Shown here one piece after another: positions 12,018 through 21,661 of a stretch of 64,000 bases of DNA. How positions within the stretch are numbered: the first letter of the stretch is position 1; each line of letters begins with the position of its first letter. The position numbers and the translations under genes were made by a program. The notes under the pieces are model-generated. The model worked only from the letters and a program-made list of their open reading frames with translations. It was not told where the DNA came from and did no database searches. Source of the stretch: Raffaelea ambrosiae (Eukaryota; Ascomycota; Sordariomycetes; Ophiostomatales; Ophiostomataceae); contig PCDI01000003.1 in the NCBI GenBank assembly GCA_002778195.1, positions 372,001 through 436,000 of the forward strand, read 5' to 3'.

Positions 12018-12990
12018 GACAAATAGGGAGGAAAGAGGTGACCACGTTCCGGTGTGAAACACACAAATGATGGAGGAGACCAACGGTGTCAACATCAGAA
12101 GAAGGAGTAGTAAGAACGTCGACGACGGCAGAAGCGACGGCCACGGCGGAACAGTGGAAACTGGCCCACGAGACAAACGATTCAGCATACACACAAACGA
12201 TCTCAAGGAACCATCTCAAATGAAATAGACAGGTCTCACGAACAACAAACAAAAAAACAACAGCAAGGATGCTGCTGTATTTTGTATTTTGTATTTGTAT
12301 AAAAAAAAGGGAAGGGAAGGAAAGGGAAGGAAAGGAAAGGAAAGGAAAATAAGGCAGTCCCCCAAACACCTTGAGGCATGACAGCCAATGCAACCCAAAA
12401 GCATAGAATAACTAAGTTCAAAAAAAAAAAAACCACCAAACCCATACATTAACCATAGACCGCTGTTTTGGATCTTATCCACAGTGGCCCGGATATGAAA
12501 AATAAAAACGAAGAATAATAAGAAACATAGATCATGACATGTAAGGAATACAAGAGACAAAGAGGAGATCAAAACAAGTGATTTAAAAAAAAGTAACTGT
12601 GTTGCAATGATCAAGCCAGAGAGGCAAAACACACGCGAGTCCAGACTACGCCAAGCCTGTTCACCAATCACTCTTTTGAAGACTTCACCCTCAACACCCT
12701 TCCTCTAACGGAGACTTTCTCAGCTCTTGATAAGTCCCGCCGTCAACCTCTTCTCCTTTAATATGTATGCAAAGAAACAAAACAGGAGAGAAAAAAATTC
12801 AGAGGGGAGGAAGTAAAACAAAAAAAAACAAAAACCATCGCTGTCCCATACTGAACCAATCCGATAAAACAGAGCCCAGTCGCAATTCCGGCGACAATCC
12901 CAAAACAAAGGAAAATTAAACCTTTTAAAAAGCCCGGTTAAGAACATGAGTGTTAAAGTTGTGGTATGAAGGCCTAGACCGCTTTCATGA
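12018..12990. other. Intergenic region between convergent Aim19-like and Siw14-like genes
   Basis: The two genes end toward each other. The stretch contains a purine-rich GGGAA/GGAAA microsatellite at about 12309-12348 and several poly-A runs. No coding or RNA gene is supported. Confidence 0.5.
12309..12348. repeat. GGAAA/GGGAA purine microsatellite
   Basis: Irregular 5-base purine units in the 3' region between two convergent genes. Confidence 0.7.
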
Positions 12991-14428
12991 TCACCGCCGG
13001 TTCGGCGCAGTAAACTTGGAGCCCGAGACCATCCAGATGAGCAGTACGGTTACGGAGAAGACCGTGGCGCGAAAGAAGTTTGGGACACGGAGCCACCGTG
13101 CCGCAGGAAGGGCAACCTGTCGAGTCTCGCCGATTTCGTTTGTGGCGCTGCTGTTAAAGTCCAGGTTGCACTTGGCGACGAGGTCGGGGATGCTGGCCAG
13201 GTTGAAGTCGGCAATATATTTGACATCGCAGTCGCGCATCTTGCTGCCGGCGTACGCCTTGTACTCGCCGATGATGCGAGGCGTGTCCCAGCCAGCAATC
13301 TTGCGCACCACGGCGACGACACAGCCTGTCCGGTGCTTGCCGTGATTGCAGTGGATCAGCAAGGGATGGTTTTTGCGATCCAACACCACGGCCAGGATAG
13401 CCTCCATGGTAGGAAGAGGAATCTCCTCCTTTTTGGTGCCCTTCATGCGGATGATGTGGTGCTGGATGTGGTTGGCGTCCATGAACTTCTTGTACCCTTC
13501 GGTAAAGTTCTTGTCGACCAGTGTCCTGCAAAACATATAATTAGCTTGCGGACAAAAAAAAATTTATAAAAAATAAAACAAAAAACAAAAAACAAAAAAC
13601 AAAATAAATGTAGGGAGGAATAATTCACGCACACTATGGTCTTCAAGCCGAGCTGCTGGATGAAGTCGTAATTTTCCGGTCTTGGATAGCTACTCCGGAA
13701 CAGGCCAGGAATGACGGTGCCAAAATTGTGCGGTGCATCGTCCGGCAGCAGCTGGCCGTCAGGGGCGAATCCCGGCGAGGGAGGCTCTGGATGCAGATGT
13801 TAGCAACATGTATCGGAATGCGGGGATGGTTCGCCGCACGGCTGCTGCTTCGGGGCAGAGCACGTGGTGGAAGGGCTTTCTTACCTTCGCTGAGCGCGTC
13901 GTCCGAGTCGCCGCCATTGCCAGGCAGAGTTTCAGAAGCCATGGACGAGGATGTCGAATATAGCGACGACGAGACGCTGATGCGGCTGCTGCTATTGCTG
14001 CTGGACAGTGGCGGTCTCCGCTCCACGCCTGGCGACGTGACAATGGTAGGGTCCCGGCAGGTCGAGAGCGGCGCAGGGACTGGGCGCGGCAGTGCAGTGG
14101 TGGTGCTGGTGGTGGTGCTGCTCGTGCTCGTGCTGTCTCCAATGGCGGTAGACAAGCCTTCCATAGCACCTGCTGGCTTCGCCTGTTGGCGTTGGTGGTG
14201 CTGGTGGTGGCGGCACTCGCGCTGCTCACTAGCCAGCTCCTCCTCGACGAAAGACCGGCCACTCCGCTTTGTGACCATCTTGCTGTTGCTGGCGTTCGTG
14301 GCTGCCGCTTTTGGCGCGAGAGGCGGCACAGGACCGCGATCACTGGGCAACAGCGTAGGCGAGGCTAGGCCGAGAGTTTCCGGAGGGGTGGCCCGCCGAA
14401 GAGGAAACGTCGACGCTTCAGGCGTCAT
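12991..14428 (-). CDS. Siw14/Oca-type phosphatase (PFA-DSP family) with possible C-terminal membrane anchor
   Basis: Three exons: 14428-13885, 13786-13633 and 13525-12991, with GTAAGA and GTGCGT donors and CAG acceptors. Phases 1+2 and 2+1 fit, giving 410 residues. Residues 1-180 are a disordered Ser/Thr/Pro region. The catalytic domain begins with the Siw14-like run PHNFGTVIPGLFRSSYPRPE and contains the signature HCNHGKHRTG, the CX5R loop with Cys292 and Arg298. Family knowledge: plant and fungal atypical dual-specificity phosphatases of this type, such as yeast Siw14, remove the 5-beta phosphate of inositol pyrophosphates; the Lys-His in the loop is typical. After the domain comes a short hydrophobic stretch (ATVFSVTVLLIWMVSG) followed by basic residues, which looks like a tail anchor (inference). 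The substrate is inferred from the family only. Confidence 0.88.
13560..13605. repeat. A-rich (CAAAAAA)n tract within intron 2 of the Siw14-like gene
   Basis: Repeated CAAAAAA units on the + strand, so T-rich in the direction of transcription. It lies within the 107-base intron between 13526 and 13632. Confidence 0.7.
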
Positions 14429-15308
14429 GTGAGTAGTCGACAGGAGGAGATTGAGAGGCGGATGTGACTTGTGGTGAACAGGTCGCGAGTATTGTCGATG
14501 AAGCGCGCGGTTGTTGGCGGCAGGTGAAGAGGACCGAGGTAGAGGACCGGATGAAAGAGAGGAAGAGAGCTTGAGAAGGAGCTGTAGGAGAGGAAGAGCA
14601 AGAGAGCTGGGGAGAAAGCAGTAGAGCGGTCAGGTCAAGCCAAGTTACGGGCAGATGCAAATAAAGCTCCAGAGAAGAGACAGATGAAGCAAGTCAGAAA
14701 GCCCTCCCAAATGAGGACGGCTCTACCTGGCAACGGGGCTCGAGTCGAGAGACCGCTCGCCTCTTTAGAGGAGAGGACCGCGTGACGCAGGACAGCCTTG
14801 GAGGAGCATTTTGTCGGGTGTCCAGGAATTGCAAGGTAGAGAAAAAGAGAGAGAGTGTGTGTGTGGGATCAGAGCTCGTGTACGTGCACTGGAAAGTGGG
14901 ATGCGAAGGAGAAAGAGAGCGAGAAAGAAAGCGAGGGCGTGACAATAAGTTGGACACGATCAAGTGCGGTGCAAGGTTGGATGTAATGGTCGAAAGCCAA
15001 AGGAACAAAATCCAGCAAGCGAGATGGGACGCCAGAGAGCCCCAACTTCGGACGATGGCAAAAAAAAAACCCCAAAAAAGCACCTTAGTTGAATAAGAAA
15101 TTTGGTGGGTTCGCTTTTTTGCCGGTGGGTTTTCTGGGGGGATTTGGCAGGGGAGCACAGAAAAATGGGGATAATAGGCCTGTTGGTCGGTGAGGTAAAG
15201 GGGACGTGGCTGCTGCTAATGCACGCGAATCGCCTGCCCCAGAAAGCGGAATGCAGAAGAGGGGGGGGAGAAGAAAAAGAAGTAAAACGGCCAAAGGCAC
15301 AAAAATCA

Positions 15309-15355
15309 CTTGTAATCACAAAAGTCACAACAGTCACAAAAGTCACAAGAGGCAC
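15309..15355. repeat. Imperfect 9-base tandem array (TCACAAAAG-like)
   Basis: Four to five degenerate units reading approximately TCACAAAAG, TCACAACAG, TCACAAGAG. Noncoding. Confidence 0.65.
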
Positions 15356-18300
15356 AAGAAAAAAAACTCACAGCGAGAGGGATGACGCTGTTTTTCTTCG
15401 GTGACATAAGGATGATACGGACACACGGCGAAGAAATGAGATGAACGCACGACTTTATTTTAGTTTTTTTTTGGGCAGGCCACTGCCACGAAAAGAGAAA
15501 GAGCGCATGCAGCTTCGGAAGGCGCGACTGTGTGAAGAACGAACCCCGTCTGTTGGCGTCTTCCTCTAGCTTGGGGGGGGCGGCGTTTGTCATGGCCCAT
15601 TTTGCGACCTATTCTCTCTCAGTCTGTCCGTTTCTCCTGCGGCTTACCTGACCAGCTGCTATTGCCTGCTAGGCCGCCCCTCCCCCCATGACGCTGGCTG
15701 TTGTGAGTCTGATTTCACACAGTACTTGTTTGTCAAGTCTCCAAAGCGTTAAAGTGCTTTTTATTTTCTTTTTACCACAAACGCGCGTTGTGCGTGGGAG
15801 TGGGGGAGAACCGGTCAGTCCACTACTTGGAGAGCGAAAAAAAATATATAAAAAAAATAAGAAAAATAAATCCCCGAACAAGATGCACAAAGGTACACAC
15901 ACAAAAAAGAAGAGCACAAAAAAAGACAGTGGATGGGTAAGATACGGAAAGAGGCTGAGGTCTGGACCCCCGCGCCAGAATGACCAGGCAGGGGGACGGG
16001 AAGGAGCTCACGAGACCCCAGAGTCTCACCCTCCGACACGCGAGTCAAGGGTGCCAAAAAGCAAGGCACGGCGGAAGGAGCCAAGCCAGGCGGGTCAATT
16101 GAAATGGTCGCACCAGCAGCCAGGAAGAGCAGCAGCAGCAGCCAAGGCGTTTGCCGCCGTGCTCCGGCAGCTCGGTCACGTCGTGGGGAGATTTGTGCTT
16201 ATGTAACACAGGGGCAGAACGACAGGACCGGACGACGAAGACACGTGCAGGCAGCGGAAGACGACGGAGCCCGGAGGCAACGTCATGAACTTTGCAGTTA
16301 CGAGCACGGTGTAGATGCGTATTGCGTCCTTGAATTATTTAATCGGTGCCGTACTCTATAGTAGCTACTGCCCTCAAGCTGCTCGGCTTCTGGAGTGCGC
16401 TGCTCGTACTCGTAGACTAACCTCAAAATCACTCGGCCTCGAGGAGAAGGCACGTGACTGTCGGCCACCTCCACCGGATCCTTCGTCGGAGATGTGTTTG
16501 CATCCGCGCAACACCGAGGGCGAGAAAACCGCGGATTATTACAGTGCTTTCCACAAAGGGCAACTGTCCGAGCACACCGTAGAAGCTGGTCCAATGTCCG
16601 CCTTACCCACCACATTTTGCGCCGGTTACGTCACCATGAAAGCACATTTGCCTTTGTCTGCGAGATGGACAAGTCTCAGTCAGCTCAGTGACAGAAAACA
16701 AAGCCAGCAGCAACAGCTCGCCTCACTATACACCGTAAGCCACCAGACAGCCCTCGACAGAGAATTTTTCAAGAGAGAGAGAGAGGGAATGACCGACGAA
16801 CGGCCCGCTGTAGGAGTGGGTAGTCTGGGCCTAGAACACGAGCAGACCGCTCCAAGTCGAAAAAAACAAGCGGGCTTCTTCTTCACTCTATTTCGCTCTT
16901 TTTTTCCAGTGCACGGCCGCCTTGCCAGGGGGGTGCTTGTGGCCGCTGAGAGGCTGCCATTCGGTCGCATAAGCGGCAATTGCGCGCAAGTTGCTCCGTG
17001 AGCTGTTTCGCTGTGTAATATAATAACTATGTGTTTTGTTATATGTATGAGATAGTCATCGAAACGAGAGCCGCCAATAACGCCCACCGCCTGTCTATAT
17101 GCACATGTTTCGCGAATCCACCCCCAACCTCACACAATCGCCTGCCTGCTTGGGGGGGTCGTGTGGCCCTCTGCTGGGAAATTGCAGCGCACGCATGAAA
17201 GCAAAGACGGCGACCTGGCTACCGAGACGGTCCTCCCCAGCGGCGGCTTATGTCATGGCAGAGGCAGGGGGACACTGTGTCACGTGTCATGACTGAAGAC
17301 GGCTCACGGCTTGCTCTCATGGGATGCCCGTTTGATTCAAGTGCCAAGTGTCTCACAGGCGTATCTTTACTTGCCTGAAGACTTTGCGGCTGTGGCAAGT
17401 GTCCGGCAGCGAGTGCAATATCGCACCCGTCTCTATACGCCTGCGGACCGGCATCTCTCTGCCTGCATGCGAGACNNTGNNNNTGTGNNTGTGTCGGCCC
17501 CGTGCATATATATGCCGCAGACCAGCAGCAGAGCCGTGTCCAGATCGAGCCAATCTCACCAATTGCCCGTGTCCTGCAGCCTTGTCTAGTCGAACCTGGT
17601 CTGATGGGCTGAACAGCCTGCTTCCCGTTTATTGTCCCCAGACGCATCTGGGTCATGGGTGGATCCACCCATGCTCAGCTAAACAAAAGGCTACGGCTGA
17701 CTCGTGTGAATTGCCGTGAGAAGAGGCCCTGTTGGGCTGGGCTGCTTCCCCCCCCCCCCAGCTCCTCTTGATAAGAGATATGGACAGCAGCAAGTTCTGC
17801 GGGGGTTCCTTTCTAGCTACGTTACGCGAGCTAATGCATCCATCCCATCGGACAAGAACAACGATGAGTAGGGGGAAGCAAACAATGCTGGGCAGTCCCC
17901 CAAGAGGAGAGATGGGGTTGTGTCGCATGGGCTGGGACAACGACGGTGCTGGCTCATGGCATTTTGAGCATTTTACCATTCTTTTTTTTTTGGCCATCTG
18001 TGAACTGAGCCCGATGGCAGGTTGACGCGGAAGGCGAAGCCGGCCAGCCGGGCACCCCGGAAAGTGCTCCGGCAAATTCTCCGGGCGCCGAACCTTTGTT
18101 TGGCACTAACACGCGCCCGACGGGCACACGACGGCACATCCTCCGCGACGAGCCTGCCAAAGGGCCTTGTAACGTAGTGGGCAATGGTTGCAGGGCCGGC
18201 CAGGGAAAAAAAAGTCCGTTGTTGCAATCAGGCACTATTAAAAGAGAGCATGGTTCCTTACCCCGTTGGGGAGTGGAAGGAGGAGGGAAGGAAGATTTGG

Positions 18301-18471
18301 AAACGAGAACGACCTGTGTTGCGTGGGATCGAACCTTTTTTTTTTTTTTTTTTTGGTCATTGCCACGTTCTCTCTGTGCTGTTGTTACATTCTCTATCAT
18401 TGGGTCGCGTACCATCTTGCATCGATATCGACGCTCTCGATATCGTGTGCGACTTTGAAGGGGGAACCAAC

Positions 18472-18494
18472 CTTAATCGAGATTAAGCTTAATC
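18472..18494. promoter_or_regulatory. Triple CTTAATC/GATTAAG element upstream of the GH88 start
   Basis: CTTAATC (18472-18478), a GA spacer, GATTAAG (18481-18487), then CTTAATC again (18488-18494). This gives two overlapping dyads ending about 60 bases before the GH88 ATG. Two palindromic CGATATCG octamers lie just upstream at 18423-18430 and 18438-18445. The symmetry is seen directly; a regulatory role is inference. Confidence 0.4.
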
Positions 18495-18555
18495 AACGGA
18501 AGAGAGAAAGGAGACGACACACAACTTGAGAGACCAGAGAACTACATCCCAGGCC

Positions 18556-20420
18556 ATGGGTAGCATAATCGAAACCGATAAGCTGGCGGCCACGCGGCCG
18601 GACTTGTCGCCCAATCTCAAGGACGAGCCGGGGGTGCTGGACCAGGTGAGTTTGATGGAGGGGACGGGACCATGTCCGAGGTCCTCGAGACGCTTTGGCA
18701 CACAGGACACACACCGCCGCCCCGGAAATACTGACGCACAACCAGAAACGGGCCAAGGCCCTGTCTGCTCTCTACTCCGAGTCGACCAAGGCCAAGATCT
18801 GGCATGTGGCCTCCAAGGCCTTGCTGAGGGTATGTTCTGCGCTTGTCTGTACATGACAGCCTCCCCACAGACATTCCGCAAAGGGTCTTGAAACCCCCAC
18901 ATTGCCATGGTGGCCTCTCTTTCTCTTATGGACGGTGTCCTCTGACACGATCTGAACCTGTTGCTTAGGCCACGCCCCCGACCCTCTATCCCGAGTACAC
19001 CAGCCCCGGCGGCGGCACCGAGTACGTCTACGGCGAGCTCGACTTTTGGCTCTCGGGCTTCTTCCCGGGCAGCCTCTACCTCCTGCTCGAGCGCCAGCGC
19101 AAGTACGGCCACCTGTTCCCCGTGGCGCGGGCGGGCGCCAACGCGACGTCGCCGGCGGCGGCCGTGCCGCACGACCGCCAGCTCCAGTTCGCCTGCGAGT
19201 GGTGGACCGAGTCGCTGCACCAGAACGGCACGTTTTGCGACAACCACGACCTGGGCTTCATGATCGTGCCCTGGGCGCGCCCGGCCTGGCAGCTCAACGG
19301 CGACGCCCGCGCCCACGCGACGCTGTGCACGGCGGCGGCCACGCTGGCGTCGCGCTACGTGCCGGCGGCGCGGGCGATCCGCTCCTGGGACGTGGCCTAC
19401 ACCAAGACGTACCAGTTTACGGACCCCCGCACGGATCTCATCGTCATCATCGACAACATGATGAACCTGGACCTGCTGTTCGCCGCCGCCCAGTACACGG
19501 GCCACCAGAAGCTGCGCGACGTGGCCGTGCAGCACGCGCGCACGACGCAGCGCACGCACGTGCGGGCCGACTTCTCGACGTTCCACCTGGCGGACCTGGA
19601 CCCGGCGACGGGCGCCGTCAAGGCGCAGCTGACCAACCAGGGCTACAGCCACGGGTCCTGCTGGTCGCGCGGCCAGGCCTGGGCCATTGCCGGGTTCGCC
19701 GAGACGTACCACTGGACCCAGGACGTCTCCTTCTTGGCCACCGCGCGCGGCTGTGCCGACTACTTTTTGCGCCGCGTCCGGGCCACCGCCACGGGTGTGC
19801 CGCCGTGGGACTTTGACGCGGTGCCCGGAGACGTGGCCGGCGAAGGCGGCCAAAAGACGGGAGCCGGCGAAGGCGGCCAAAAGACAGGAGCCACAGACGG
19901 CGGCCACAAGACAGGAGCCGCGGAAGGCGGCCACCAGACCGACGCGGGCCTCCCGCCCGGCAACGACAGCGAACCGAGGGACACGAGCGCGGCCATGGTG
20001 GCCGCGTACGGCATGCTGCTGATTGCGCAGGCGCTGCAGTCGCGGGGGGGCGGTGCCGGCGGCGGCGCCGAGGACGCGGCAGCCGCGGCGGCGACCTACA
20101 TCGAAGGGGCGCTGCAGCTGACGGAGGCGGTGGTGACGCACCACCTGAGCCCGGCGGCGTCGTTCCGGCGGACGCCGCTCGCGGTGCCGCAGCGGGCGAC
20201 GCACGACGCGCCGGCGGCGAGCGAGGAGGCGACGCTGGAGGTGGACGTCCACGGGCCGGAGACGATTCTGCAGGCGGCGACGACCAACAACCACGTGCAC
20301 GCGGTGCGGCGGTGGGCGGACCACGGGCTGGTGTATGCGGACTACTACTTTTTGCTGGTGGGCAACAAGCTGCTGGAGATGGGGCTGGGCAGTCTGATTC
20401 TGAAGCACGGGAGGGAGTGA
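18556..20420 (+). CDS. Glycoside hydrolase family 88 (unsaturated glucuronyl hydrolase-like)
   Basis: Exons are 18556-18645, 18746-18829 and 18969-20420, all joined in phase 0 (GTGAGT and GTATGT donors; CTGAC branch and CAG acceptor, then TAG acceptor), giving 541 residues. The start MGSIIETDKL is the first ATG. No signal peptide is visible, so it is probably intracellular. Family landmarks are GELDFWLSGFFPGSLYLLLE, the DLGFMI motif (Asp152) and IDNMMNLDLL (Asp220), which correspond to the two catalytic aspartates of bacterial UGL. SWSRGQAW-like (CWSRGQAWAIAGF) and WDFDAVP follow. Family knowledge: GH88 enzymes hydrate and release unsaturated uronic acids from oligosaccharides made by lyases. 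Between WDFDAVPGD and the conserved SEPRDTSAAMVAAYG there is a repeat-built insertion of about 40 residues (19836-19943) and, further on, an Ala/Gly-rich stretch. The C-terminus NNHVHAVRRW...GLVYADYYFL is typical. Confidence 0.93.
19836..19943 (+). repeat. Four 27-base tandem repeats inserted in the GH88 coding region
   Basis: Each unit encodes nine residues resembling AGEGGQKTG; the first two units are identical in protein and nearly so in DNA, the next two are diverged (ATDGGHKTG, AAEGGHQTD). The array lies in a loop of the catalytic domain where the family normally has only a short connection. Confidence 0.9.
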
Positions 20421-20773
20421 AGGCGGGAGGGGAGGTGAACGAATGGACGGAGGCGGACACAGCCCGGAGAATGGAGAGCATACACACACATATATATATA
20501 TAGCATATCATCATTGTCATCCATTTGAGAGAGACAACACACGCACACATGGACTAGAGGCGTCCATCATGGACCGGGGTACCAGGTACGAGGGTCTCTA
20601 TAGCACATGGGGCCTACCAGAATAAGAAACCCACCAAAAAAGGGCCACCAAAGGACCAAAGGACCACCAAAATGCAGTCTCCCCAAAAGAAGAAAAAAGA
20701 AAAAAAAGAAGAAAAAAAAGAACAGAGACGAGAAAAGCCCTTGCTGGAGACCGTGCGGGAACAGACGGCCTCC
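20421..20773. other. Tail-to-tail spacer between GH88 and Zn2Cys6 genes
   Basis: About 350 bases shared by two 3' ends. It contains a short (TA)n tract (about 20491-20502), then an A-rich purine run (about 20690-20725). No gene is seen. Confidence 0.55.
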
Positions 20774-21290
20774 TCAGTCGTCGGCGGGCTGGTTCGAAAA
20801 CATGCTCACCCGCTGCGTCGGCAGAAAGGGATAGTCCAGAAAGGCATTGAGGTCGTCCAGGTCCAGATCCATGCTGCCCACGCCATTCATGCTGGTGGCC
20901 ACCGGTACGCCGGACATGCCGGACACGCCGACACCAGTCACGCCGACGTCAGACACGCCGACGTCCGAGACGCCGACGACGGGGACGACGCCGTCGTACG
21001 CGGGGCCACCGCCGTCGTACGCGGGGCCACCGCCGTCGTACGCGGAGGGGCCGCCCTCGTAGGGTCCGCGGGCCGGCGTCCCGCCCGTGTGGGCCACCGC
21101 TTGCTGCTCAAAGGCGAGCGGCAGCGGCGGGTAGGCCATGGAGATGCTCTCGGGCGAGCCGTCCGAGTAGTGGTCGGCCGCGCCCGTGCTGGGCGGGACC
21201 ACCGCCGACAGAGCCGGGCCGCCGCCGGCACCACCACCACCACCTATGGGGGTGCCCATGGGGGGGCCCATGGATGGGTGTCGTTGTCGT

Positions 21291-21322
<32 letters not shown>

Positions 21323-21623
21323 TGGGTGTGGGTGTGGGTGTGGTGGATGGTCATACATGGGCTGGGGTGGCATGTAGTAGCCGTGGGTGTGGCCGGTGGG
21401 CGTGGTGGTGGTCGCCTGGGGCGTGGAGAGGTAGCCATCGTGGCTGCCGTAGAGCATGGGATGCTGCTGTGCTTGGTGGAGGTGGTTCGGCTGCGTCTGC
21501 AGAGGCTGATGCTGTGGATACTGTTGTTGGTGGTAGTGCTGGTGCTGCTGACGTGGCTGCTGTGGTGGCCGTGGTAGCGGTGGTGGGTGTCCCATCCCAG
21601 ACGAATAGGACCCCCGGTGTTGC

Positions 21624-21661
<38 letters not shown>

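Larger units (their letters stand above)
14429..18555. other. 4.1-kb divergent intergenic region between Siw14-like and GH88 genes
   Basis: It lies between two divergent start codons. I found no recognisable coding or RNA gene; the longest open frames (for example 16315-17001) have no family features. It holds an imperfect 9-base TCACAAAAG array (about 15309-15355), ambiguous bases at 17476-17489 inside a TG-rich run, and a poly-C run near 17748-17759. A CCGG-rich block lies at about 17998-18130, and palindromes sit just upstream of the GH88 start. Confidence 0.5.

Noticed and set aside
15688..16206. 172-codon open frame on the + strand
   Set aside because: It runs through A-rich simple sequence (Lys-rich middle), has no conserved motif, and lies in the divergent promoter region.
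18325..18335. tRNA-like B-box (GGTTCGATCCC on the - strand)
   Set aside because: It is preceded directly by a long poly-A run, so no T-arm, anticodon arm or acceptor stem can be formed. Probably chance.
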